Positions 9,401 through 18,394 of a DNA stretch of 64,000 bases are shown here, piece after piece. The position numbers and the translations under genes were made by a program. The stretch lies in assembly GCF_000003815.2 (NCBI RefSeq), contig NC_049984.1:8766603-8830602 (forward strand). The letters are read 5' to 3'. Every line of letters begins with the position of its first letter. Within the stretch, counting starts at the first letter, position 1. This DNA comes from Branchiostoma floridae. Lineage: Eukaryota; Chordata; Leptocardii; Amphioxiformes; Branchiostomatidae. Under the pieces are notes generated by a model. That model did no database searches, was not told where the DNA came from, and was given only the letters and a program-made list of their open reading frames with translations.

Positions 9401-12077
9401 CAGCATGCAGAGCCTCACCTGTTGTCTATATGATATACCTTGGGGAGGCTATACTCAAGAGGAATTAGGTTTCTACTTTTGTGGGTGTGCCATATAGCCA
9501 TCTATCAGCCAATCAGAGAATCAGCTGTACCTGAAGAAAAAACATTTAATACCGTAGGCAATACTCAAATTGACTGACAGCTGGTTAGAGACAACACCTA
9601 CAAAAATGAATTGAAAACCTCAGCTGGGTTTACAATGTAGCATGCCTCCCCCATGCATGTGTCATGTGTCTAATAATTGACCACAGACTGAGCTCTGTGT
9701 AGGAAAATGTTCCAGCCCCGTTTTGTATTGGTCTGATTAACGTTTTAATGTACAGTACTTTTATATGCAATATTCAGAAAAGTTGTTCATTCCTTGATCG
9801 TAAATGTTGATGTTGATTTATTCTAGTTCTAACAGCTCGTGGAGTGGGCCAGCCTGTGATGTCCTTCAGTGTGGCACAAACAACTGCAGTTCCCATGGAA
9901 ACTGCATGGTGGATGGATGTGTGTGTGAGCCTGGTTGGGTGGGCATGGAGTGTGAACTGAGTAAGTTATACTGTAATTAGATTTATCGTTGTGCAATATA
10001 AAAATTAGGGCATAAAACTTGTTTCTACCAGATCAGTGTCACTCACTATAGATAATGGATGCTATCTGAAATGTCTGAATGTTTCCAAAATCATATCCAC
10101 TTGTTATTTTTGTACCACTTTTGTGCACCATGCTATTGGCTTGGAGGCATTGAAATTTCTGACTTTTGGATTATTAACCATGTAAATCCCCTTAAGCAAA
10201 AAACTATGTTCTGCTATCTTAAATTTTGTCCTTTCTGCACCTTCTCCCAGCTTGTCCACCAGGTTTATTTGGCCCCAACTGTGCGGTGCCCTGCACATGT
10301 GAACATGGAGCCACCTGTGACCCACAGACTGGAGCATGTACATGCCTACCTGGGTGGACTGGGGTGGCATGTGACCATGGTAAGATGACATTAGGATCAA
10401 GATTTCATCAGTTTGGTGTCATGGTCGATCAGACCTTAAACACAACTTTATGTGTAGTAGTACCTGATCAGTTCAGTTGCTTATTACAGATACTCATGCA
10501 GTTTGAGATAATTCTACAGTGATAATGTTGGTTTTGCAATGTTCTGCTATCATGGTTTGCTTATCATAGCTTAGAATGGGGCAGGTCAAGGTTAAGGACA
10601 GGTTCATCCCACACACAAACTTGACCTTGTATGACCCCAAGTGGCAGAGTGTCAGGACCTTAAACACTGCTGACATGTTACATTTCTATGTTTGTTGTTT
10701 TTGTGTCCCAGTCTGTCCCTTTGGGACATTTGGACCAGAGTGCAGCCACAGGTGTGAGTGTGCTGACTCCTGCAGCTGTGACAGGGTGACAGGAGACTGT
10801 AACGTGACTCTCAACCAGACTCTGCCCACAGACTTGTACTCAGGTAATGGATACAAACACATATGATAAATGGCACCCATGTTATTACCTTTGCAAGGAA
10901 GGTTATGTTTTTGGTGCCATTTGTGTCTTTCTGTGTGTGGACAGCATAACTTAAGAAGATGTGGATGGATTCTTATAAATTTGTTAGGTGGGTAGTGGTC
11001 AGGTAACAAAGGTCAAGGGACTGACTGCAGGGATTTGAGACTTTGAAAGAGATTACCTTCATAATTAGTTGACTTTTTATCATATTTTTTTGTATGTAGT
11101 TGGCTTAAGTGATATCCATTACTAATTATGAAAATCATGTGCTGAGATTTTATCAATCCACTTTGCTAATCAAAAGTCTTCATCTAAGATCTGTTTTGGA
11201 CTTAGATGAAAGCAGCAAACATTGAGCACCTAAATTATATGTATGTCACTTATTTTTATAAGTGTTCTGATCTCTACTTCTGGACAGCGAGTCACTGCAT
11301 CGCAACTGGAGTCATCAAGGAACAAGTATCAAAGATTCGGCAGGAGATGGAGGATCTTCTTAGGTCAGTTTGCCATGATTAGACATTTACAATATTAGTA
11401 ATGAACTAGTTATTCTTTCTTCTTGTGAATTGTACATTTTCCAACCTTTTGCTGTAGCTCCTGAGACTTCTGATTGTAGGCTTCATTATAATTAAATATG
11501 TATGGTACAGTAGTGCCTGTATTACAATAATTCCTCTTAGTCTTAGATTCTTTCTCCTACGCAAGGCCCCGCCCATGGCCTATACAATATACCTTGGAAA
11601 GCTCTGTCTAACTAGGCTGAGGTTTTCACTTTTGTTGGCCTTGCCTCTTAGTGCCTGTCAGCCAATCAGAAAATCAGCGTTACCAAAAGAAAACATTCAG
11701 GCAATTCTCTGACAGCAGGTTAGAGGCCACGCCCACAAAAGTGAAACCTGTTCAGCAGAGCTTTCTCAAGGTATACTGTATAGGCGGCAGGCGAGGCTCT
11801 GAGTAAGAGAATGCTCAGGTTAATCTAACCTCTACACTATTTCTCTTCTTCCCTTGACAGAAACCCCTGGTTTATAGCCTGTGTAAGCTGTGCCAGTCTG
11901 CTGTTCATCAGCCTGGTCGGTAACATCATCCTCCTGTGTTATCACTGCTCCTGTAGCTGCACCTCTCGTCCAATCAAGTACTCCCACCTCCCCATGCACG
12001 ACCTCCCCTTCGACAGGTTCCAGGATGAGTTGGAAGTGGATAAGACTCCTAGCCACAACCAGTCTTCAAGGATATGA
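488..12077 (+). CDS. NAGPA: NAGPA, Golgi 'uncovering enzyme' (5' exon outside window)
   Basis: This is N-acetylglucosamine-1-phosphodiester alpha-N-acetylglucosaminidase. In the trans-Golgi the family removes GlcNAc to expose mannose-6-phosphate on lysosomal enzymes. Coding exons: 488-973, 1274-1413, 1699-1807, 2326-2454, 2733-2864, 9152-9337, 9827-9960, 10251-10379, 10712-10843, 11288-11363, 11861-12077; phases agree throughout, giving about 622 residues. The first four exons form the catalytic domain ([61 protein letters not shown]). About six EGF-like modules follow, then one membrane span ([20 protein letters not shown]...) and a short cytosolic tail with a YSHL tyrosine motif. The signal-peptide exon is upstream of the window. 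It is longer than the human protein (515 residues) because of extra EGF modules. One intron, 2865-9151, holds the retrotransposon. Confidence 0.93.
1927..2095. repeat. Dispersed repeat, copy A
   Basis: This intronic segment reads TAATCAGCTGATGTGTT, then CACAGCTATGTGAATAC, GCATGTAAGGCAGAAGTGAT and GATACTTTGAAAATTG. The same order of blocks recurs at 3021-3200, 46345-46480 and 48216-48325. No ends or coding capacity could be defined. Confidence 0.55.
3021..3200. repeat. Dispersed repeat, copy B
   Basis: It shares TAATCAGCTG, CAGTTATGTGAATACC, GGATGTAAGGTGGAA and TTGGCTCAGG-type blocks with the segment at 1927-2095. It ends just before the retrotransposon insertion site at 3225. Confidence 0.55.
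3225..3334 (-). repeat. Split direct repeat B2 (element 3' end)
   Basis: This 110-bp sequence is identical to 3964-4073. On + it starts AATTGTTCACACTCAATCAG and marks the 3' terminus of the retrotransposon. Confidence 0.9.
3481..3682 (-). repeat. Two-unit ~100-bp tandem repeat inside the A2-B2 spacer
   Basis: Units at about 3481-3580 and 3583-3680 share GCCTGTCTGTCTAAGGCTTG, GAGCTAAAATACTGT and GGCGCTA blocks with scattered differences. The unit lies in the non-coding 3' part of the retrotransposon (3335-3841), which has no convincing ORF. Confidence 0.75.
3842..3963 (-). repeat. Split direct repeat A2
   Basis: This 122-bp sequence matches 8875-8996 except for one G/A difference at a CpG. 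It directly abuts repeat B1 at 3963/3964. Confidence 0.9.
3964..4073 (-). repeat. Split direct repeat B1
   Basis: This copy is identical to 3225-3334. It sits just downstream (on -) of the recombinase stop codon and abuts A2, forming the B1/A2 junction typical of split-direct-repeat elements. Confidence 0.9.
4118..5284 (-). CDS. Tyrosine recombinase of the retrotransposon
   Basis: A site-specific recombinase that would integrate the circular DNA copy of the element. The frame is open from about 5284 to the stop at 4118-4120. The conserved core is present: an arginine in [14 protein letters not shown] (box I), HDLRRGG with the second histidine-arginine set, HGDW, and a candidate nucleophile tyrosine in LLYLRPS. 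An N-terminal SAM-like core-binding region precedes it. There is no ATG ahead of the conserved domain in the open frame. The frame overlaps the end of the RT-RNase H frame by about 113 nt and is +1 relative to it, so expression by frameshift or a non-AUG start is expected. No internal stop or frameshift was seen. Confidence 0.9.
   Translation of the reverse strand, partial: AVGTQVRVTRVSFRPQLPTSRGLKHQSAKLGSTSLTLGRLAAPASTPHLHLTLFHFHTTGDAWTLLELDTLRTQQQAFAASTRANHQTQFRAYIAFCKFFGKVPIPASAHLLSCYAQFLSRSLKSPDTIAHYLSAVKLLHQLHGHYQFSLQQFELQQTLRGLKKTLRHRPKEHHPITPEFLLRAREFLKLNSPKDATTWTVLLIGFFAYLRRSNLVPTTVKAFDNTKHLQRRDILRAKEGLLIRNTWSKTIQANERDLVVPILAIPGSPLCPVAAYNNMLQLCSAPADAPAFLLPPTARRQHRPLTASTLTKELARLVKQAGLPKGHHMLHDLRRGGYTLAFEAGVPRELRKQHGDWRSDADLLYLRPSVEQRLRVPAAMRHLILQRT
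5169..7523 (-). CDS. Reverse transcriptase-RNase H polyprotein of the retrotransposon
   Basis: It would copy the element RNA into DNA. The frame is open from the codon after the gag UGA (7523) to the stop at 5169-5171, about 784 codons. There is no clear ATG start near the beginning; the first repeats begin with GTG. Order: a proline/glutamine-rich linker with 32-residue repeats, then reverse transcriptase motifs ([23 protein letters not shown], the YIDD catalytic box, FLGIGYNT), then RNase H with acidic residues in [26 protein letters not shown] and LADALSRW. It is in exactly the same frame as the upstream gag-like ORF, separated by a single UGA. Intact and probably functional by inspection. 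Confidence 0.92.
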   Translation of the reverse strand, partial: LDSVHNRHRISSATTSTVTTNEEQRRALKPSPAQTASRVPPQSPSSKTAKTYHGSPTQATQRPSTRGRPATTVPEQVTLTAARTQSHQPDALLLQLSSGPPAPTIPKQATLTAARSQSYQLGAPPLHPSSVAPAHTVPKQVTLTASRSQSHQPGAPPLQPSSGAPAPTVPKQVTLTAARPQSHQPGAPPLQPSSGGPAPTAPEQATLTASSPQSHQPAVPRPQPSSIAKHSARDLHDIIYASGQYNFRGLRIPLQTHLNIPAWRASLEHYVDNGIVEFLEFGWPIGFDSQYLPVSSRRNHNSANNYSAAVDQYVNKEVTLGATQGPFRSPPFGSDSVTSPLQTVPKGSEGDRRVVVDLSFPPGSSVNDGIPAKQYLGQALHFTLPSHEAFESLIRRKGPGCHLYKRDLSRAYRQIPVDPHDYHLLGFVWRDEFHFDITFPFGLRSAAMACQRTTNAVSFIHAAEGYECVNYIDDFGGAETPDEAEQAFQSLGSTFQHLGLAESVEKATPPCTNMTFLGIGYNTLEMTKSVTQERLTDTLLELDTWLGKKRASKQEIQVLLGKLAFVAVCVQPGRVFLSRIINTLKGLRRQHHRTRLSSDFKKDVRWWRTFLPEFNGISLIKDPSRRTLPDTPTTDACLTGCGGTYNRKYFRSVFPTALVQQKHPIHRLEMLAIIVACKAWGGDWSGCTVRIACDNEPSVQVILTGRSTDTFMQECARELIYLQARYDFALSAYHIPGETNRLADALSRWHTGPSYQSQFQTATANEPWTETPVCQAWFDFTHTW
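6845..7310 (-). repeat. 96-bp tandem repeats coding 32-residue units in the pol linker
   Basis: Four to five units of about 96 bp each encode a variant of [19 protein letters not shown] followed by PAPTVPKQ. The frame is kept in every unit, so repeat number can change without breaking the ORF. The units lie between the readthrough site and the reverse transcriptase domain. Confidence 0.85.
7518..7526 (-). promoter_or_regulatory. Candidate UGA-CUAG stop-codon readthrough site between gag and pol
   Basis: On the - strand the gag-like ORF ends AGT TCC TGA and is followed by CTA G. The downstream frame stays open into the RT polyprotein with no other stop. UGA followed by CUAG is a known efficient readthrough context in animal mRNAs. 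This suggests translational readthrough as the way Gag-Pol is made. Confidence 0.65.
7524..8558 (-). CDS. Gag-like protein of the retrotransposon
   Basis: About 344 residues from the first ATG (8558) to a UGA at 7524-7526. The middle part has the aromatic-rich stretch [19 protein letters not shown] and a helical segment. The C-terminal third has a cysteine/histidine cluster (CYKYQANTC, then H-x-H-x-C-KFC, later CPFN) that resembles a nucleic-acid-binding zinc finger. The same frame is open upstream to about 8695 and would encode a coiled-coil-like stretch ([20 protein letters not shown]) but has no ATG there. The stop is UGA followed by CUAG, and the frame continues into the RT polyprotein. 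Assignment as Gag is by position and the finger; similarity to a named family was not tested. Confidence 0.78.
   Translation of the reverse strand: MKADIGADLERAGRVRTPLPTTAFEDDDGGQRSPIPEIPARLQDGRTEEHTRAQRTEVRAPHPHARHSFPTLREVRAFHQLQSDPADFLRHVPSHSEGEQRGTVLTDGHPPPPKYHTHHVQESLPPTQGKRLTSGLTRKAHDRVVREVSWPHEYVFSATTAITYDSLTYDQFVAGEMSIILSSHTHPLESRNRGHILRGLMLEVPTYTFRGIRNFFKILLIHAEHGLFNIDTNTTLAEVQKLKEDHLRRPSPEMEHGHARSGLQQAAPTERAGGPRSTYCYKYQANTCTFATDHISASGTLHVHACKFCARNRPEVDASHPAKFCPFNRDRGRQSGYSANRDSS
8875..8996 (-). repeat. Split direct repeat A1 (element 5' end)
   Basis: This 122-bp copy matches 3842-3963 at all but one position. Its outer end CGCCCAT at 8996 marks the 5' terminus of the element, followed by NAGPA intron sequence. 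Confidence 0.9.
9405..9640. mobile_element. Degenerate MITE in NAGPA intron
   Basis: It starts with an AGAGCCTCACCTG...ATATACCTTGGGGAGGC block and contains CAGCCAATCAGAGAATCAGC. It is the same family as the better-preserved copy at 11545-11815. The right end is decayed. Confidence 0.6.
11545..11815. mobile_element. MITE in last NAGPA intron, with long inverted ends
   Basis: The left end GGCCTATACAATATACCTTG and right end CAAGGTATACTGTATAGGCG are near-perfect inverted copies, and similarity continues outward for about 20 bp. The middle (CAGCCAATCAGAAAATCAGC) matches the copy at 9405-9640. It is about 270 bp and non-coding. Confidence 0.75.
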
Positions 12078-12862
12078 TGTATTTGTACTTGGATACTTTC
12101 AGTTGAATACTAGTATCCCAAGTAGCTTTGTAACCCCTACTTGTCCTGTTGGGTCAGTAAGTCCGCACCCTTAGTGAGCAATTGAGCTGGTCTCAATCAC
12201 AATGTTTCTGACATAGGGAGAAGAGATTTTGTTTCAGTTCTATTTATGTTACCTGTAACCTTGAAGTGGCCTTTGGGTCTTGTGAGGTGGGGACAATTGA
12301 GTAAAAAGAAATTTAAAATACAATCCTTGCCACATCTTTAAGTTGAAATCCTTGTCACATCTTTTGGTGTAAAGGGCAGTGTCCATCTCCACTTCTATAG
12401 CCCTTGGGCCACACAGTGGCACAAGCACTACAGCAGGGGGCTGTTAGTCCACTATTAGTGGTGTGTGCAACCTCCTTGAACCATCTTTATTGTCTACCTT
12501 ACACTTTCTCCTGAGTGCTAAGCAGAGAAAGTAGTTTGTACCATTTGTTAAGTCTTTGGTATGACCTGGACTTTAAAAACAGTGTTCAGGAAAAACACAG
12601 CATGTGCCAGGGGTACTGTAAACGTCTATAAATTTGCAGTGATTTTATGGTAGGGAGAAAGTGAAGTCAGAATATGGCAAGAATAAGTCAGACCAAAATT
12701 TGTGTGCCCTTTATAAGGTCACAGTGGAGAGGTCATCATGAAAATTGTGAACCTCAGCAACCATTTCCCCTTTTATAGTAACTGCAGCCAAATGTTAACC
12801 TGTCTTGCTTGATATATAAAATATAATCAGGGAAAATGGGACTTCTACTTCCATATATATGC

Positions 12863-12866
<4 letters not shown>

Positions 12867-12919
<53 letters not shown>
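12867..12919. repeat. (TA)n microsatellite
   Basis: About 26 uninterrupted TA dinucleotides. The open frame through it is an artefact. Confidence 0.95.
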
Positions 12920-12920
<1 letters not shown>

Positions 12921-14160
12921 CCATGAATGTGATTTATATACTACAAAAATTTGAGTTATACTACCAGTGTATACCAACATAATCAAGTGTCAAAATATGG
13001 GCTACATGAAATATCATGCAATGAAGTGTAAAACTGTAGCCAATTCTTGTATAACATACAGACCAAATGGTGTGTAGGGATCAATAGTATAAACTTATTA
13101 TTACTCTTAATAAGTGCAATCAGAAACGTATATTATGCAGATTTTTTGTCAAAGTCTGGTGCTGACTTATTTGGTTCTCATATTTGCTGTACTATATAAA
13201 CAAGAATAGGGCATTTTATATATAGGGCATTTACCAAGATATGAACATACCATCAATTTCTGAATGTCTTATGTGTGAACAAGTCAAAGCCTTTATCCTA
13301 ACTGTTTGCAATATGTTTTCCAAAACACTCTTCTTTTCTGAAATAAACGACAGAATAGGAAAGCCAAAGAAAAAAGTGAGCTGTGCCTATCAATGCAATG
13401 CAACACAGAAACCTTTGATAAGTGTGCAAGGGCCATGATATCATCTGTATATATTTGGGAAAAATCAATATATGTCATGGTGCATATGAAGCTGCAATAG
13501 ATCGATCCTGACTGTCCTCACACTTAGTATTTCAACCAATGAAAACATTGCAATTTGTGGTTCAGTCATTGGCTGCATGTCCATCAAATATTTGCATCTT
13601 TATGTTTTATATGTTACTGTACACACGTATATCTTTACAGAGGTGGGTGAGGTTATTGGATTGGTCTTTTGTAGATTAAGTGCAATGTTAGATCTTATAT
13701 GAAATATTTTTCGTTCGTAATATCCTCTCATTTTTGATAATGAAGCAATTTTGTGTTTTTTGTAAGTTTTCCTCTGAAAAGAAATTACTTTTGATTAAGA
13801 AAAAATGTCTTTCTTTAGGTAAACTTGATATACAGTATTATGCATATGGTCTCAACATCAAAATCACAAACAAATCAGGAATTACAGTAATATGAAGTAT
13901 TAATCAGGGTTTACATTCTCAGATCTGACATATCTAAGCATGAAACAACTGTGTGTTTGGTACTTACACTGTGCCCACCGATTGCATATTGTTTCTCTAT
14001 TTTTTCTAGTTAAAGAAGGTTGTATGCTATCTCTCTCTATCACTCTGTATGTGTTATATTGATGTGTATATGATATTTATAGGAATCAGATGTGCTTTAG
14101 GCAATGTGCAATGATTTCTTAACCTGGCCTAGCATAGATTATGTATAGGCAGTTTCAAAT

Positions 14161-14346
14161 TACTCTCCAAGCAGAGGGTAAGCTCCGGTTCGTTTTTGAC
14201 TTTTTTGTCTGGCTTTCTGTTTTGTCAGGACCTGGTCTTTTTTTTGTTCATATAGCTAGCAAAGAAATCCTGACGAAATAGAAAGTGAGATGAAAATGTC
14301 TTAAGCACATAAAAACAGCTGAAGCCTAACCTCTGTTTGGAGAGTA
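14161..14346. mobile_element. MITE with TACTCTCCAAGCAGAGG ends
   Basis: The left end TACTCTCCAAGCAGAGG and right end CCTCTGTTTGGAGAGTA are inverted copies with one mismatch. The element is 186 bp and non-coding. Related ends occur at 21688-21867 and 60229-60385. The target duplication is unclear; it may be only TA. Confidence 0.75.
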
Positions 14347-16497
14347 CTAGTATTTTCTAATTGAGCTGCTATCATTTAATTTATTTGTGAAGAAAGCATT
14401 TTACGAATACTTGAAAAATAGTGTTTTGTTTATGCCATGTTCTTCTTCTTCTTCTTTTGTACTGCTCAGCCCCCTTGACGGGGATTAATGATTAATGACT
14501 AATGTTCTTTAAGATACATGTGCAATTATGGTGAAAAATGTAAACATGTCATAGTCTGTGCCTTTATTACAAATACATTGTACTGGTCAGCTGAACTGCA
14601 TGAATTTCACTATGTATGTGATGCTGTTATAGTGTCAAGGTCACTGCAGAGATATATAAAATTTTCTACAAATTTCAGTCTCTGTTGACTTGGTCATATT
14701 TGTGTTTGGATCTTTCACAACAATTATTAAGGCATATAGAATAAGCAAAGAACATGGTTAAAACCTATAGACTGGGTATCTGTCCTTGATATCCGCAAAG
14801 GATACCTGAAATGCACAAGACAGCTGTGTTTCCAATAAAAGTTCTTACTGTAGTTTGTTTTGCATAACTGGTAAACTGCTATTAGGCATATCACATCAGT
14901 GGTATCAAATAATCAGATATGAACAGTTGAGAAGGCATTGTTATATTTTACACTGACACATCATATCATTATGTCTCATTGTTTTCTCCAATGTCACTTT
15001 ATTACAAAAGTGAACCTACAGCTACCAGTATCATCAGTGATTGATATGGTTACAATATTCATGAAAAGTCACAAGTGGCATCTTGATGAGAATGAAAAAG
15101 ACTTGCTCACTATTAATCAGCAAGATTTGCTCATTAATCTAAGTTTTCTTACCAGAGTCAGCATTTTGGCTTTGTGGATAAAATTAGTGTGAATACATAC
15201 TGGTAACAACAGATTGTGACTCCAGTGAGGTAGCTCCATAAAGACTTGGATACTGGCTTATATTCAACTATTTCAAAAGTACAGTGATATCTTGTGTACA
15301 ATCACAGAGAAGTTGAACAAAATAAAACAGATTCATTGTTTTCAACTGAAGAAGTAGGCAGAGTGTAAGGCTATTTGATGGATGTCACCTTCCATAATTT
15401 CTACCCAAGCTAAATTTACGAAATAATTAGAATATCTAACATTATGTTTGTATAATCATATTAAGGACCTGGGTGGAGCACTTTTGAATCACTACATACA
15501 TGCAAGTCGATATGTTCTGTGCAGTGCTGGTAGCATGCAACAGCCCTCATTCAGATGAGAATCACATACAGACCTACCATGGATCCGGAGTTCAAGACAC
15601 AACATATCTAGAGCACCATACAATCTAGAGCAATACTCCTCCAACATTCACTAGTTTCAAATAGGTTTAACTGATTTCTAGTGTGATGGATAGAGTTGGT
15701 CCTGCCTGATCAACAGGTAGCATATTTGACTACTCTTAAAAAATTTCCAAAACTTGGTCCACAGTTCTACAATCTACAAAGATGTTGACACAAAATTTTC
15801 CTGAGCAACAACATTATCAAAGCCAAAATAGATACAGTATTTGGTGTGGATTCTGAGCTATACAGAAATAACTTTTACGTGATGCAATGCAGGGCTGTCT
15901 CCAGAACCCATTCCTCTGACCAAAAATTTCATCCTATCCGTCAAAAAAATTGATCAAGGACTTTGTGACTTGAAAATATATCCTATTTCTGTAGCCTTAA
16001 AATGACAGATTCAACAAAACTGAACAACACAAATTAAAATTCAAATCAAAATTTGCCTTTTCCTTTGCAATAGTATATTTTGTTCAGTCCCATCTAGCTG
16101 TTTCGGTAGTAGGGTATATTTCTATAGGGAGGGGTTCCTAATACCTTAATCAAGGCACTATCTCAAACACAGGGCCCCCATTCTACATACCTTTCAAAAG
16201 CTGGTTACAGCCCCAACTAAGAGAATAGGATTCCTTCCCAGGATTGAACCAGGTTCTCCCATAGCCTGGAGTTCAGCCTTGTTCACTTTGGTCTGCTTCT
16301 AAAAGGTTGCTACAAAGTGAACAAAGCTAGGTCTCCCAACCACCAACTAATCGGGACCAGGATATCTCAACTGTGATTGGTTGAGCTACAAGGACATCCA
16401 ATACCATACATCATCTGCGATAGATAAACTCCACCCCCCCCCCTACAACAAGTGGGACGGACCAAAATTTGAAGCTGGAGACAGCCCTGATGTGACG

Positions 16498-17499
16498 TTA
16501 GTCCAATATAGTCATGCCCATGTCTTTTTGTACATATCCGACTAGAGCATCCAGCAGCATTCTCCTCATCATGGCATCTCCTCTCACCAAAGCCTGCAGG
16601 GTGACCAGGTCATCTGCAGTGATTCCCTCCAGGATGGACCAGACTGCGTTATACAGCTGAAGCTGCTGGGTATGGTCCATCTCCAGGATGATGGTGGCCA
16701 CAGATTTGAACCTGCCAGCTGAGGACCAGGCAGCCAAGGCTCCTCCCACCGCTCCACCTGTTCAGTAAGGGTAAAGACATCCATTAGATAAAAGTTGCAC
16801 AGCCCCCTGTTTTGCATAACAATATTACTGCTTTTAAGCATAACACACCAGTTTTGTACAGGAAGCACAGGCTGGAACTGTAAGGTTTGATCCCCTCACA
16901 CTGGGAAGAATCCCCACTCTTTTCGATAAGAGCCAAAGGATATTTTACATGCTCCTCAAACATGGGACATCCGGCTTTACCTATCATCTGAGAGGACATC
17001 CGTAAACCAAAGTCATACCCCGTAGGCACTCATTTATACCTGACTTGAAGAGAAGACATAGGTGTTAAGTGCCTTTCCAAAGGCACAACATTAGGGCCTG
17101 CACTGGGGATTTGAACTCAGAACCTTTAGCTTCCAAGTCAACACCAACACTTCACAAGACCACCTAATGCCTTAGTCTAAGGAATGCATCAAGCTACAGT
17201 TTCCATGGTCATATCTGAACTTGACTCAAATAAGTCTGTAAAACTACTAAAAGACTCTTCCTAGACAAATTTTTGAGTAGGATATTTACTGTTTGGTATC
17301 CTCCCATCAGAAGAAAGAATGAGGAATCTCCACACTCACCTACAGCCAGACCAGGTGGACCTCCCAGAAGACCCCCAGCAGCTGCAACCATCCCTGTCAG
17401 AAGTCCTCCCTTCAGCGACTCTTTGACTGCGACTCGTAGATTCTCCTCCTGAGCCAGTGTACTGAGCAGGTGCATCACATGATCAAGTCTGATGGGCAT
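16498..17499 (-). CDS. C19orf12: C19orf12-like membrane protein
   Basis: Two coding exons, 17340-17499 and 16498-16757, joined in phase 1 through a GT-AG intron, give 139 residues, close to the human short form (141). The human protein is a small membrane protein of mitochondria and endoplasmic reticulum, mutated in a brain-iron disease (MPAN). The diagnostic glycine-rich hydrophobic hairpin is complete: GGLLGGPPGLAVGGAVGG across the splice junction. The C-terminal half (FKSVATIILEM, LYNAVWSILEG, LLDALVGYVQKDM) aligns well by eye. The start was chosen at MPIRLDHVMHLL, matching the human short isoform; an acceptor lies 6 nt upstream (exon from 17505), so a 5' UTR exon must lie further right, possibly near 20.7-20.95 kb. 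The intron carries a SINE. Confidence 0.92.
16785..17175 (-). mobile_element. tRNA-derived SINE in the C19orf12 intron
   Basis: Read on the - strand it has a B-box-like GAGTTCAAATCCCC near the head, then the hairpin GTGCCTTTGGAAAGGCAC and a GGTATAAATGAGTGCC block. This is the layout of the tRNA-related SINE of amphioxus as I remember it. Related pieces occur at about 43225-43400 (+) and 45795-45935. Confidence 0.65.
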
Positions 17500-17505
17500 C
17501 CTTCT

Positions 17506-18360
17506 CTGTTAGAAATATTGGCAGCACACCTGGTGGTTAGGGGAGCAATCTCTAGTGTCTATAAAGTTTGAGTAGCTTCTGGGGGTGGGGGAGTCCAGTT
17601 GATTTAGTTGACTGTCATAAACCTGGAGAAATTCAAAAAGGAATAGAAGCTAGGGTAAGTTGCTTTCCATTCTGTGCAACTGTAAGCTGAACATGAGGGT
17701 TTGCATACATTTTTCCATGAGGCGTTAGCAAAGTGTCCAATTGTGTCAGCATTAGACTGCCTACTTTTCAAAACCAGACACCCAATAAGAGCAATTGAAA
17801 ATCTGATAAAATTTTTCCCAAAACCTTTTGCAAGTCCTCCTGAATTTATCACTTTATTAAGCATTGTCAGTCATCCGTAATTTTACCTTTAAACATTTAC
17901 ATGATCCCCTATGCAGACTATCAAACATGAAACTGCCTGCAAGACCTCTGTGTAGGCCTGGGCTGTTATGGGCTTATGGCAGTTCTACTTGTAACAATAT
18001 AGAGCTGACCTACATATACTACTAACACGTCAGTCTACACCTTTTATAGTACCAGTTGACTCATCATCACAACATAGCAATGTCAATCACTGGTACAGTA
18101 GGGTTTGAGATTCATCGTTAGTTGAACCAAGGAGGTTGGTTGAACATGCAATAATGTATCTCCCCAAACTAGATATTGATGGTGATTCAACTTCTTTTTT
18201 TAACCTCATTGATATCATGACCTGGAATTCTACCAGTATGAATGACTATGATACCATCATCATACCATCAACCTTCATGTATCACATCAATCAAGGACAT
18301 ATAAGATATAACTGTGTCATTCATACCTAACTTTCTTACATCATGGTAAAAGGTATGTAA
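17506..18360. other. Upstream/intronic sequence of C19orf12
   Basis: No exon or element was recognised. It probably belongs to the first intron of the C19orf12-like gene. ACCAAGGAGGTT at 18126-18137 recurs in the window and may be a MITE end. Confidence 0.4.
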
Positions 18361-18369
18361 AATGAAGAT
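18361..18369. repeat. Left 9-bp target-site duplication
   Basis: AATGAAGAT, repeated exactly at 20635-20643 on the other side of the foldback-like element. Confidence 0.8.
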
Positions 18370-18394
18370 GCAAGTATACAAAAGTAACGGGTTC

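Larger units (their letters stand above)
12078..16497. other. NAGPA 3' region and convergent intergenic space
   Basis: No coding exon was recognised. The NAGPA 3' UTR begins here; candidate AATAAA signals are at 13342-13347 and 14834-14839. A TTTATT at 14998-15003 could be the signal of the convergent C19orf12-like gene. The stretch also holds the TA microsatellite at 12867-12919 and the MITE at 14161-14346. Confidence 0.5.

Noticed and set aside
12795-12986. Open frame containing an IYIYIY run
   Set aside because: It is a translation of the TA microsatellite.
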